Both the position numbers and the translations under genes were made by a program. Of a DNA stretch of 45,266 bases, positions 35,838 through 44,821 are shown in pieces. The stretch comes from Jaenimonas drosophilae (Eukaryota > Euglenozoa > Kinetoplastea > Trypanosomatida > Trypanosomatidae): the NCBI GenBank assembly GCA_030849065.1, contig JASAON010001513.1:1-45266 (forward strand), in the 5' to 3' direction. The notes under the pieces are model-generated. The model did not search any database, was not told where the DNA came from, and worked only from the letters and a program-made list of their open reading frames with translations. Within the stretch, counting starts at the first letter, position 1; each line of letters starts with the position of its first letter.

Positions 35838-38800
35838 ATGAGCGTCCCCTCCATTCATCCTTCCCACCTCACAGCCCTTGCCGGTCCGCACAAGTCAGAG
35901 CTCCACTTTGATGGGGATCACCTTCCCAACAACTTTCCCGTTGTCGTGCAGGAGACCTTGCGCACAGCGCTCGACTTTTGCTCGATGCGCTACGGCCCTC
36001 TTCGTCGTGTTCGTCATGAGTACCCAGAGGCCACCACCGTGGATCCACAGAAAAGCCATAATCAACCCCAGGATCGCGTGTCGGGGGAGGACGGGGGTGT
36101 GGCAGAGATTCGGGGTGAGCTCCACAGCTCCGACCCACAGGCCGGGGACGAATCTACACCAGAGCTGATTGCGAATGGGCTGGCCATCCCTCTTCTCGCG
36201 GCAGATGTGATGGCCCAACACTCGAGCACCTCAGGCCCAGCCAACAAGCAAAGCAATCTTAGTGATGGCTACTGGACGGCCCAGGCCCAACTTCTCTCCA
36301 TCTTGCAAGGCTCACCAAACAGCACGGCGGCGGACTCACCACAGGACGACGCGCACGGCGTGGGATCGGAGGCCGTCAGTAACGGTCGTGAGGAAGGGCT
36401 CAGTGAAAGCATGGCCCCAGCACCCTCCACCTTGCCCAGCTTGCATCGTGACTCACTCGTGCTCCCATCACCTGCCACTGCCCCTGCCCCAGAGCCAGCA
36501 ATCCTGGCCTCCCCAGAGGACGTGAAGAGCCCCAATCATGCATCGTCCGTGCGCTCACGACTGAATAGCACCATGGATGCACGCAACGTGGCCTTGACGA
36601 TCCGCCCAGGTGGCCAGGTTCGTACCCCTCACTATCTCTCACGTGGGCCTACATCGGGCATGGATCAGTGCGAGGTCATCCCATGCATGAAGATGGGCAA
36701 CGGCCTCCTCTTCCGTCTGGTGGACCGACGCCAAGCACCAACAGTGCGCTGGGCATTCTACAACGACTCCCCCGACTACACCATGGTTGTGCGCTACTCC
36801 CTTGGCCGCCGGAGTCAGGTGCAGGCAGTTGGTGGCAGCGTGGCGTGCAATCCAAGCACTGGGCGTTGGGAAGGAGAGCTCATGGTTCCGAGTGGGGCCA
36901 CGATGGTGGCCTTCATGGGCACCGTCAACGGTTACGACCTCCAGTACTACGGCATACCAATTCCAACTGCACGAACGGAGAAGGGACGACGATCCACCAC
37001 CAACCATCTCGCACTTCTCCACGATTGCGACCATATTGCAGAGGCTCAACCACATGGACCAGGAGAGGAAGGTGTGGCCTACGGCAGTAGCTACGCCTCC
37101 AGCGTCAGCAGCCTGGGTGAACCCCACGTCTGTGAATTGTGTGGTCGAGACCTGCGCGACGACCTCAACACATCGAGAGAGGTTCCCTCACGCCGGGAGG
37201 GCTCACGTCATGGCAATCAGCCTCATCCACCTCCGCATGCTCGTGCCTCTGATGGTCCTACCACGCATGTCTCACAGGATAATACCACACTCCCGCCCAT
37301 TGCCCCTATGGCAGATGCACGGACTGACAGCCGCCTCTCCACCGTTGTGAGCCGTCGTTCGAATCAAGGCTCTGCCCCACCCATCGCTCCCCTTACGTCA
37401 AGCTTGTTGAATCAGTCCATGGATGAGATGCCTTCACAGGAGCCCCCACTGCTGCTCAGCAACGAAAGCAACGCAAAGACCCACTCCTCAGCCCCGTCAC
37501 GACATCGTCAAGATCCGCCATCCTCCACCTACACCAGTCTGGGTGCCTCACCACAACGCTCACGCAGTCCCCCGGGTGTGGCACCCGTTGGGCTGAGCGC
37601 AACCAGCCGCTCCTCAATGAAGGCGTCGACCTCGGCACGCAGCCGCCGATCATCGGTGGCCTCAATTCTCGAGACCTCACCCACAGCCGTTTCCCAGCGA
37701 TCGATGCACAAGGTACCAACAAGCTTGAGGTCCAGAAGTGGTGGTTGGGATCATCGTGCTAGCGGAGGGGGTGAAGCATCGCATTCCGTGGCACGAGATC
37801 GTTGCAACTCTGTTGTATCCACTCGAAGCAACGCCACCCCCTCCATCGCGCAATCTCTCTCCCAACAACCCATGCCCCTTCACAGTGAAGAAGTGGTACT
37901 ACCCACAAAGGGTAAATCAGCAGCTTCTTCTCGTCGTGGATCAAGGATGAGTAGCCGACGGTCTTCAGTTGCTTCACAGGGCTCAATCGCCACCCACCAT
38001 GACGTGATGCCAGACCGGCAGCCCTCCATGTCTCAAGACGTCAAGTCGAGGGCGTCGTCGAGCCGCCGCTGTAGTGTGAGCAGCGAGGCTGCCCTCTCCG
38101 CCGCGCGCAATCGATGCAATTCTGCTTCATCACATCGTGGCAGCACCACTGGATCTGCAATCTACCCCGCACCACAAAGCGTCGTGGCGCTTCACAGTGA
38201 AGAAGTTGTTTTACCCAACACGACCAAGTCCGTGGCCTCCTCACGCCGTGCTTCCATGATGGCCAGCAGGCGTTCCTCCGTGGCTTCCAACTCTTCTCTT
38301 GGCAAGCCCACGTCACCGACTGGCTCACGCGCCGCTTCCTTCAATCGCTCATCCTCCGTGCGTGAGGCGCCCTCCACGATGTCATCTCGCGGCGGGCATG
38401 TATCTGGCGCAAAGAGTGAAGCATCGCATTCCGTGGCACGAGATCGTTGCAACTCTGTTGTATCCACTCGAAGCAACGCCACCCCCTCCATCGCGCAATC
38501 TCTCTCCCAACAACCCATGCCCCTTCACAGTGAAGAAGTGGTACTACCCACAAAGGGTAAATCAGCAGCTTCTTCTCGTCGTGGATCAAGGATGAGTAGC
38601 CGACGGTCTTCAGTTGCTTCACAGGGCTCCAACACGGTTAACCACGCCGGGGTGCCATACCAACGTCCCTCCATGTCTCAAGACGTCAAGTCGTGGGTTT
38701 CGTCGTCGAGCCGCCGTTGTAGTGTGAGCAGCGAGGCTGCCCCCTCCGCCGCGCGTGATCGATGCAATTCTGCTTCATCCCATCGCTCTACTGGATCTGC

Positions 38801-39740
38801 TGTACGTTCCTCTGCTCAGCGCGCAGCACCGCAGGAGGGTAACGGGATCCTATCGGCGAAGAGAAGCACCACCTCCTCTCATCGTGGATTGGCTAGTCGG
38901 GCGTCATCCGAAGATGCTGTGCGCCAACTTTCTCCACCTGCTGGAGCAGGCCACGCACCTTACGTTAGTCGCTCGTCGCAACTGCGAAGCGATCGTTCAC
39001 CCTCTAGGAACCTCGGTGATAACCGCCGTGCATCTCACGGGGAGGACGCCGTGGCAACGGAACCGCCAGCAACTTCGCGTCATGACCGGTCGAGCTCGTC
39101 CAGGAGAGGGAGGCCAGCGGCGCTGGCCAAGGCTCCATCCACGACGACCAACAACGGTGATGGCGTCTTGGCCTCCCCGTGGGGAAAACCGCCGCCCTAC
39201 TCCACAGCGGTGATTGGTGAGGACCGTGATAAGGTTTCGCCCTGCCCGTGGAAGCATGAGCCCAAGCCACCCGCTCACCCCCGCCCCCACAAGCACTCCA
39301 CGGAAGATGAAGATGCACCCCGACGGCGTCAATCCGCCCGACACCACCCCGCTCCATCATCCGCACACAACGTGGGTGCGGACCCCTTTGACCCTCAGCC
39401 AGTGGCATACCAGTACGGCCGACCAACCTTCCACGGTGACTTTGCCGAGCCCTGCTTTGAGGTGGATAACGGGTTGCTCTTCCGCCTGACCAACTCTGCC
39501 ACTGGCCAGTGGGCCTTCTACAACGACACCACCACCTACATGATGCACGTACGCTTCTCTTTGGGCCCACGTAGTGTGGTGACGGCACTCGGTCAAACCG
39601 TTATTCATCGCTGCCCAGCCACAGGAGAGTGGCAGGGCGACCTGATCATCCACCCTGGATGCACCACCATGGCCTTTGCAGGTATCGTGAAGGGGTATCG
39701 ACTGCGGTACTTCTCCCTCCCCATTGAGTCCGTGGCCTAA
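35838..39740 (+). CDS. Two-DUF1935 protein with Ser/Arg-rich kinase-site region
   Basis: 1300 residues, no signal peptide or membrane span. Residues ~277-374 and ~1203-1300 are DUF1935 domains (N-G-L-L-F-R-L, W-A-F-Y-N-D, S-L-G-x-R-S, G-x-V-x-G-Y), the second ending the protein. Known relatives of this domain sit in kinetoplastid calpain-like proteins and small acylated flagellar proteins; no calpain protease core is present here. Between them, residues ~594-1014 are Ser/Arg-rich repeats with about twelve R-R-x-S/T sites (RRSS, RRGS, RRCS, RRAS, RRQS, RRST) and four R-x-R-x-x-S sites (R-[DN]-R-C-N-S), plus three copies of LHSEEVVLP, the motif also present in the 8542 and 42603 products. A weak fourth copy (L-L-A-A-D-V-M-A-Q) lies in the N-terminal third. 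A phosphorylation-regulated scaffold is a reasonable inference; catalysis is not indicated. Confidence 0.85.
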   Translation: MSVPSIHPSHLTALAGPHKSELHFDGDHLPNNFPVVVQETLRTALDFCSMRYGPLRRVRHEYPEATTVDPQKSHNQPQDRVSGEDGGVAEIRGELHSSDPQAGDESTPELIANGLAIPLLAADVMAQHSSTSGPANKQSNLSDGYWTAQAQLLSILQGSPNSTAADSPQDDAHGVGSEAVSNGREEGLSESMAPAPSTLPSLHRDSLVLPSPATAPAPEPAILASPEDVKSPNHASSVRSRLNSTMDARNVALTIRPGGQVRTPHYLSRGPTSGMDQCEVIPCMKMGNGLLFRLVDRRQAPTVRWAFYNDSPDYTMVVRYSLGRRSQVQAVGGSVACNPSTGRWEGELMVPSGATMVAFMGTVNGYDLQYYGIPIPTARTEKGRRSTTNHLALLHDCDHIAEAQPHGPGEEGVAYGSSYASSVSSLGEPHVCELCGRDLRDDLNTSREVPSRREGSRHGNQPHPPPHARASDGPTTHVSQDNTTLPPIAPMADARTDSRLSTVVSRRSNQGSAPPIAPLTSSLLNQSMDEMPSQEPPLLLSNESNAKTHSSAPSRHRQDPPSSTYTSLGASPQRSRSPPGVAPVGLSATSRSSMKASTSARSRRSSVASILETSPTAVSQRSMHKVPTSLRSRSGGWDHRASGGGEASHSVARDRCNSVVSTRSNATPSIAQSLSQQPMPLHSEEVVLPTKGKSAASSRRGSRMSSRRSSVASQGSIATHHDVMPDRQPSMSQDVKSRASSSRRCSVSSEAALSAARNRCNSASSHRGSTTGSAIYPAPQSVVALHSEEVVLPNTTKSVASSRRASMMASRRSSVASNSSLGKPTSPTGSRAASFNRSSSVREAPSTMSSRGGHVSGAKSEASHSVARDRCNSVVSTRSNATPSIAQSLSQQPMPLHSEEVVLPTKGKSAASSRRGSRMSSRRSSVASQGSNTVNHAGVPYQRPSMSQDVKSWVSSSSRRCSVSSEAAPSAARDRCNSASSHRSTGSAVRSSAQRAAPQEGNGILSAKRSTTSSHRGLASRASSEDAVRQLSPPAGAGHAPYVSRSSQLRSDRSPSRNLGDNRRASHGEDAVATEPPATSRHDRSSSSRRGRPAALAKAPSTTTNNGDGVLASPWGKPPPYSTAVIGEDRDKVSPCPWKHEPKPPAHPRPHKHSTEDEDAPRRRQSARHHPAPSSAHNVGADPFDPQPVAYQYGRPTFHGDFAEPCFEVDNGLLFRLTNSATGQWAFYNDTTTYMMHVRFSLGPRSVVTALGQTVIHRCPATGEWQGDLIIHPGCTTMAFAGIVKGYRLRYFSLPIESVA
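37771..37984 (+). repeat. 214-bp exact direct repeat, copy 1
   Basis: By eye identical to 38416-38629 at every base, with an offset of 645. It encodes the VARDRCNS, LHSEEVVLP and SRRSSVAS elements. Confidence 0.92.
38416..38629 (+). repeat. 214-bp exact direct repeat, copy 2
   Basis: Second copy of 37771-37984. The sequence after each copy (Q-D-V-K-S ... S-R-R-C-S-V-S-S) is also related, so the original duplicated unit was probably about 645 bp. Confidence 0.92.
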
Positions 39741-40701
39741 GTGTACGGTCACGACCACTTCTTAGCAGCTCCATCCATCTTAAACCCCCTTCACCAAGCT
39801 ACTTCTTTCTTTGTTGTTGTTTTTACGGTACTTTTTTTTTTTTACTGCTTTATATACTTGGCTGCGGCGCTCTCACTTTACTACGCCTATACTCCTCTGT
39901 TTCGATGGAGGCGAAGGCAATAACTGTGCTGCGGGTTCATTTTTCTTACGCCTGGGGGAAGCAGAACAGAAGGAATTGTTTGGCATCATCGCAGAGTCTG
40001 GATGGATGCTCGCTTTGGTTTGAATGCTACTCCATGGGCTGTAACATTTTTTTAATTGTCATAGAAGGCTCTCCCTAGCACCACATCCACGTTTTGTTTT
40101 TACTGTCCGTTTTTTCTTTCTTCCGTAATGTAAGAGAGGACCCAACTCAACCCGCACATGTTTGCACATGAACCTGGAGGGGTATCGTTCGTTAGTGCTT
40201 CATCCATTGATTGGCTGTCTATCCACTAAAAACACAGCCATCCAAACACCTTTTTTTCCCTCATATATATCTGCATCTGTGCGACGTGCACCGTGTTCTC
40301 CACCACTACTGGGCTTGGATCTGCGTTCATTGTGCTCCATCACTGTCGTCACCGCTTCTTATTTCTTCCACCAATGCCGCTTCCGACTTATGAAAACGTC
40401 ATGTTTTCAGGGTCTCGTTAATGTACCATTCACGCTCGAACCTGATGAGGAGTTGTTTTGATGATTCCAAGACTGTACACCACACACATAACATGACAAT
40501 GAGTTGATTCCATTGTGTCATCTCCCGACACTTCTTCACATCTGTGTACATCTGTGTTGTTTTCTTCTTCCATCGATGATTGAGGAACTCTAGTTTGTTC
40601 GTCCAGTGGACGCCGGCTTCGGTGTTGTATTGTTCTGGACAACAACTGCTCACACGCAAACCATTGTGTAGTGGATCACGCTGTTGCACACGCTCTTGGA
40701 G
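39741..40701. other. Intergenic/UTR region, no gene seen
   Basis: About 0.96 kb. A T run at 39832-39843 and mixed pyrimidine stretches; short frames have no recognisable similarity. AG 40670-40671 is a candidate acceptor for the next gene. Confidence 0.55.
40670..40671 (+). promoter_or_regulatory. Possible trans-splice acceptor AG
   Basis: Moderate T-rich context (40594-40637). The first ATG after it is 40702. Weaker than the other acceptors. Confidence 0.35.
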
Positions 40702-41562
40702 ATGGGTGACAGCTGCTTTTGTGCCGAGGAGGCGGACACTCCCGTTACCGTTGTCTTTCTTCGTGTGATTGAGGGCGATATGGAGGCCGCCACGACACGG
40801 CAGCTAGATCTCCTTCGCGGATTCTTTGGCCGGGCTCGGCACATTGCCGAGACGCGTCAAGGAGAAGGAAAAATGCTTCACGTGAAGATTGTTGGCCACC
40901 AAACCTGCATAGTGGTGGTGGCAGAAGCCTTGGTGGCGGTACGTCTTGCGGCGGAACTACAGCAGGTCTTTACCAGCACCTTCCCGCAGCACATTTCACA
41001 CACGATGCACTGCCAAATTGGCATTCATTCAGGTTCTACTGTTGTTGGTCGCTCGAGGGAGGAGGAGCAGGCACTAGTATGCATGTCACCTGCTGGGGTG
41101 GGATGTTGCGATTCCCGCTACCGCCCTGTGGCCATCGTGGCGGCTCGCGTTTCCTCCATGGAGGCCAGCTCGACCATCTTGCTGACCGATGCGACGGTGA
41201 AGCAGCTGACCGATGGGGAGCGATACGCCCTCTACGTGAATGAGGTAGGCAACTATCTTGTTCGCGTGGATGGGCACCGAATGTACCATACTATTTACTC
41301 CATCTCTACCAGAGAGGCCGCTCGACGCAGCACGACCCTTTTTAGCTATGAAGATGTATTCCAGTTTTCTGAGGCCCGCGACGGGCAACCCACACTGGAT
41401 GCTTCTCTCCAGTTTTCTTCTGTTGTCAGCCCGCAATATGCAGAGACGCCGCAACAGAACCATCCAATTGATCCATCAGCTACAAACACCGACCCCTACA
41501 ACCCTGAGCAGCCACGCTTAATACAACAGCAGCGACATAGTGAGCACCGCAGCGACAGTTAG
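40702..41562 (+). CDS. Free-standing cyclase-homology (pseudo-cyclase) protein
   Basis: 286 residues from the first ATG; the frame extends upstream only to a TTG (40684). No signal peptide or membrane span. Residues ~13-203 are a class III cyclase-homology domain like those of the receptors: first strand V-T-V-V-F-L-R-V (no F-T-D-I aspartate), H-Q-T-C-I where G-D-S-F would be, V-R-L-A-A-E-L-Q helix, hallmark G-I-H-S-G near 107, then I-V-A-A-R-V-S-S-M, which keeps an A-A-R resembling the enzyme N-M-A-A-R but with Ile/Val before it. No Asn or metal ligand, so activity is unlikely. The tail (204-286) is Ser/Gln/Pro-rich. The N-terminus M-G-D-S-C-F-C has Gly2 and Cys5/Cys7, as in acylated proteins, though Phe6 is unfavourable for N-myristoylation. 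It lies between two DUF1935 genes. Confidence 0.82.
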   Translation: MGDSCFCAEEADTPVTVVFLRVIEGDMEAATTRQLDLLRGFFGRARHIAETRQGEGKMLHVKIVGHQTCIVVVAEALVAVRLAAELQQVFTSTFPQHISHTMHCQIGIHSGSTVVGRSREEEQALVCMSPAGVGCCDSRYRPVAIVAARVSSMEASSTILLTDATVKQLTDGERYALYVNEVGNYLVRVDGHRMYHTIYSISTREAARRSTTLFSYEDVFQFSEARDGQPTLDASLQFSSVVSPQYAETPQQNHPIDPSATNTDPYNPEQPRLIQQQRHSEHRSDS

Positions 41563-42264
41563 GAAGCAGATGCAATTGATGGTGAGCACAAGGTCGCTCA
41601 GCAACAACACAATGTTCATCCGTTGCAAAGTTTGGTGTGGGTCCTCCACATCTCATATGCTCTTGTTTAACGTTTATTTGTTTTTTTTGTTTCGGGGGAG
41701 CCTGACGCAGCCAACTAAAGGCTGCGACTTCGCCATGGTCGCAACAGCAACTCACAAGACAGTTTCGGCGGCGTTCACAGCGTCAGTCAAATGTCACTGC
41801 GCCGGACGGTCGTGAGTCAATGAACCTGCAGTCCATTATCTTCACGAAGAGCATCCAAATAGGCTCTCTCCCCCCATCCAACTGTCATCAGCTCTGCAGA
41901 TGTCTCACTGTGCCACCCATTTTTTTTTTTTTGTGTGTGTGCACGCGTGGAACCACATCACGCATGAAGATGATCCAACCTTACTTCCAATCATCAGAGA
42001 TGCTTTCTCTGCTTGAGAGAAGACACAGCCCTCTTATGTTGGAGGTGTGGTGATTGCCCGTACGCCGCTGTATCACTACACCCACATCACCCAACACACA
42101 ATCCAGTGATTAACAAACACTTCCTCCCACATTCTTCCCTCATTCACAATCGCGCGCAATTTGCGAATGTTTATTTTCTTTCCACTCACCAACTCCCAGT
42201 AGTACCCGTGTGTATGAGAGTGTAAACGCTTTTTTTGTTGCTAAACGGATGTGCTCCTGTTGAT

Positions 42265-42282
42265 GTTGTTGTTGTTGTTGTT
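42265..42282. repeat. GTT trinucleotide microsatellite
   Basis: Five to six GTT units in a spacer. Confidence 0.85.
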
Positions 42283-42568
42283 TTCCTTCGTCTGATCAAC
42301 ACCTGTGGGTGCCACATGAATGTGCTGCGCACACAACCGCAACACCCCAGTGTATTCACCGCTGGTACGGAACCTTGCCCTACTGGCCCCTACGGTCTCC
42401 CCTCTCCACCCCCCCCCACGACCGCCCCGTATCACCCTCCGCCCCTCTTACATACTTCAAAGCCCAACCCCAATCACTGATCCTCTTAGTTTGCTACACA
42501 TGATGCACCACTGTGCACTGCCCCATAATTCTTCCTGTCACCTCCCCCTTGGCCTTCTCTTGTGCTGT

Positions 42569-42570
42569 AG
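42569..42570 (+). promoter_or_regulatory. Probable trans-splice acceptor AG
   Basis: GTGCTGTAG after a C/T-rich run; the first ATG is 42603 (32-nt 5' UTR). Confidence 0.6.
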
Positions 42571-42602
42571 TTCATTTCACCACCCTAATTTACGTACTGC
42601 AC

Positions 42603-44821
42603 ATGAGCGGTGTTGTGTCTTCTTCCGCAAATCGTCTCACCCGAGGCAAGGCACCACGTGCCCCTGCCTTCTACTGTTGGGAGATTGGCGGAATGGAGTC
42701 ACCACCAGCTGCTCCCAAGGGCGGCAGACAGGACCGAGGAAGTGCGGTGGCGCATGCTGGCTACACCAGCCCTCGCCCTGCCGCAGTTGCTCGTCGTTAC
42801 CCTTCTTCCCTCTACAGCCTTGCGCGGGCCCCTACCCCCCTGGATGAGAATACACTGCGGTCGTCCATCTTTGCGGAGCACATGAATCACGCACAGGAGA
42901 ACCTTGTTCAAGTCCTCTCGGACGGTGATCATCTTGTAACTGAAGCACCACAGGACGACAGCTCCACCACGATTCACCATGCACCTGACGGCACACCCGC
43001 CACTCAGCGACACGGTTCTCTGGACCCAAACCGCTCAACTATCACTTCTGATGTACCCGCCAATCAGCTGCATGGAACTGAGGAGGATGATCCCACAGAT
43101 GCGGGAGGTACCGGCACACCCGCGCACAAGCTCTATGCGCCTGAAAAGCGTGATCCCAGTGAAGCAGCTGGAGTGGATGGCACACCCGCTGAGAGGCTGA
43201 AGGGGGCTGATGGGCGTGATCCCAATGAAGCAGCTGGAGTTGATGGCACACCCGCTGAGAAGCTGAAGGGGGCTGATGGGCGTGATCCCAATGAAGCAGC
43301 TGGAGTTGATGGCACACCCGCTGAGAAGCTGAAGGGGGCTGATGGGCGTGATCCCAATGAAGCAGCTGGAGTTGATGGCACAGCCGTTGAGATGCTGCAT
43401 GCATCTGAGACGCGTGATCCCAGCGGAGTAGCAGGAGTTGATGGCACACCCGCTGAGAGGCTGCATGCATCTGAGACGCACAATCTCAGCAGAGCAGCGG
43501 GAGTCAATGGCACACCAGTTGAGAAGCTGCAGGGGGCTGATGGGCGTGATCCCAATGAAGCAGCTGGAGTTGATGGCACAGCCGTTGTAGGGCTGCATGC
43601 ATCTGAGACACATAATCCCAGCAGAGCAGCGGGAGTTGAAGGCTCACCGGCACACAAGCTGCAAGGAACTGCACAAGAAGCTCATCCTAATGATTGCAGA
43701 GGGTCCACTGCCCCTGTGGTGGTGGAAGCAGCTACTTCAGGCTGTCTCTTTGACGACAGTGAATCCTGTCAAGGTGATGTGTTGCATGCCGCCCCGCTTG
43801 TCGCGCCAGCACTTCGGAAGCGCCGTCTATCTCCCATAAAGGCTCTGGAGGTGGTTGCTCCAAAGCCCAGTACTGCCTCAGGGAAAAAGAAGACGACGAT
43901 GGCCAAGAAGGCTGCCAAGGACGACCCTGTGATGCCCTTCCAGAGCGTTGAGCACGTGGCCCCACGTGATGTGAATCCCCGTCACGCACAGCGGCTTGAG
44001 GCAGGTGGAGCCCGCCGATATACCGCCCCTGTTGTTGTTCACACTACACCTCCGGATAGCACGGGGAGTGTGGCTTCCACCATCGTCACGTGGCGCGGTC
44101 TGCGCGGGGACAGTGTGGATGAGCCCCTTTTTGTGCCGCCGGTCAACTCACGAAAGCAGCCAGACACAATTGTGTCGAATTGTCGGCGTGGAGGTGCCAA
44201 GATGTTGGTTGTGGGAGAGGTCCATCCATTGGTGTTGGCATGTGAAGCAGAGGAGGAGCCAGAGCAACAGGAGCTGTCATCCGAAGGCATGGAGGAGCCA
44301 CCACAGCCTCAGCAGCTATCTGAAGCAGCTGTGGCGGAGCCACCGCAGCCAGAACAGCTCTCTGAAGTCCTGGAGGAGCCCCCACAACAGGAGCTTATCT
44401 CTGATGCGGAGGATTATGATGAGTACCGAGGTGCCAGTCCGGAGGTGAAACGGTTGGTGCGTCCACGAAGCACACGCTTTGTTCCTCCTGTCCGGAGGCT
44501 TGTGGATGAAGGTACACCGGAGCGTGAGTTGCAGCCAGCATCCACCAACGTGGAGCCGAACCCTNCCCAGACACTCAAGAGTGGGGCTTCTACAACGACA
44601 CGATTGACTATGTCATGCAGGTTTGCTTCTCCTTGGGAAGGAAGAGCAGTGTGGTGCCACTTGAAGCAACCCTGATCCGCCAAGACCCAGAAACCCGTCG
44701 GTTTGAGGGTGAGGTCATTGTGCACCCAGGATGTGTCAAGATGGTCTTCATGGGCCTTGTTAACGGCCATCGTATGCGCTACTATGCTCGCTCCGTAGCC
44801 TCTGAGCGCCAGGATGACTAG
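42603..44821 (+). CDS. 22-residue-repeat protein with C-terminal DUF1935, frame broken at an N
   Basis: It starts at the first ATG after the acceptor; the frame can be extended upstream only to a GTG (42513) that precedes the acceptor. Residues ~152-370 are ten tandem repeats of a 22-residue unit (typical core G-A-D-G-R-D-P-N-E-A-A-G-V-D-G-T). Three copies of the motif seen in the other DUF1935 proteins follow: LHAAPLVAP (43782), IKALEVVAP (43836) and FQSVEHVAP (43938). Residues ~550-610 are acidic with P-P-Q-P-x-Q-L-S-E repeats. At 44565 there is an N; downstream the DUF1935 half-domain (W-G-F-Y-N-D-T, S-L-G-R-K-S, G-L-V-N-G-H) continues in another frame to the TAG at 44819-44821. The N-G-L-L-F-R-L part expected just before W-G-F-Y-N-D is missing, so the N probably hides a gap and the gene is likely intact in the organism. 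Confidence 0.75.
43056..43712 (+). repeat. Coding tandem repeat, 66-bp unit, 10 copies
   Basis: One 63-bp and nine 66-bp units, starting at 43056, 43119, 43185, 43251, 43317, 43383, 43449, 43515, 43581 and 43647. Units at 43185, 43251 and 43317 are nearly identical in DNA; outer units are more diverged. All units are multiples of 3, so the frame is kept. Confidence 0.93.
44565..44565. other. Ambiguous base marking a probable assembly gap
   Basis: The only N in the window. The coding frame changes across it and the first strand of the DUF1935 domain is missing at this spot, which one unknown base cannot explain. Confidence 0.75.

Larger units (their letters stand above)
41563..42602. other. 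Intergenic/UTR region with GTT microsatellite
   Basis: About 1.04 kb. T run at 41922-41932, GTT repeat at 42265-42282 and a C/T-rich run 42531-42565 before the next acceptor. No supported frame. Confidence 0.55.

Noticed and set aside
35838..39740. Calpain protease
   Set aside because: DUF1935 occurs in calpain-like proteins, but no Cys/His/Asn protease core can be seen anywhere in the protein.
43056..43712. CRISPR-like array
   Set aside because: The repeats are head-to-tail 66-bp coding units without spacers in a eukaryotic gene.
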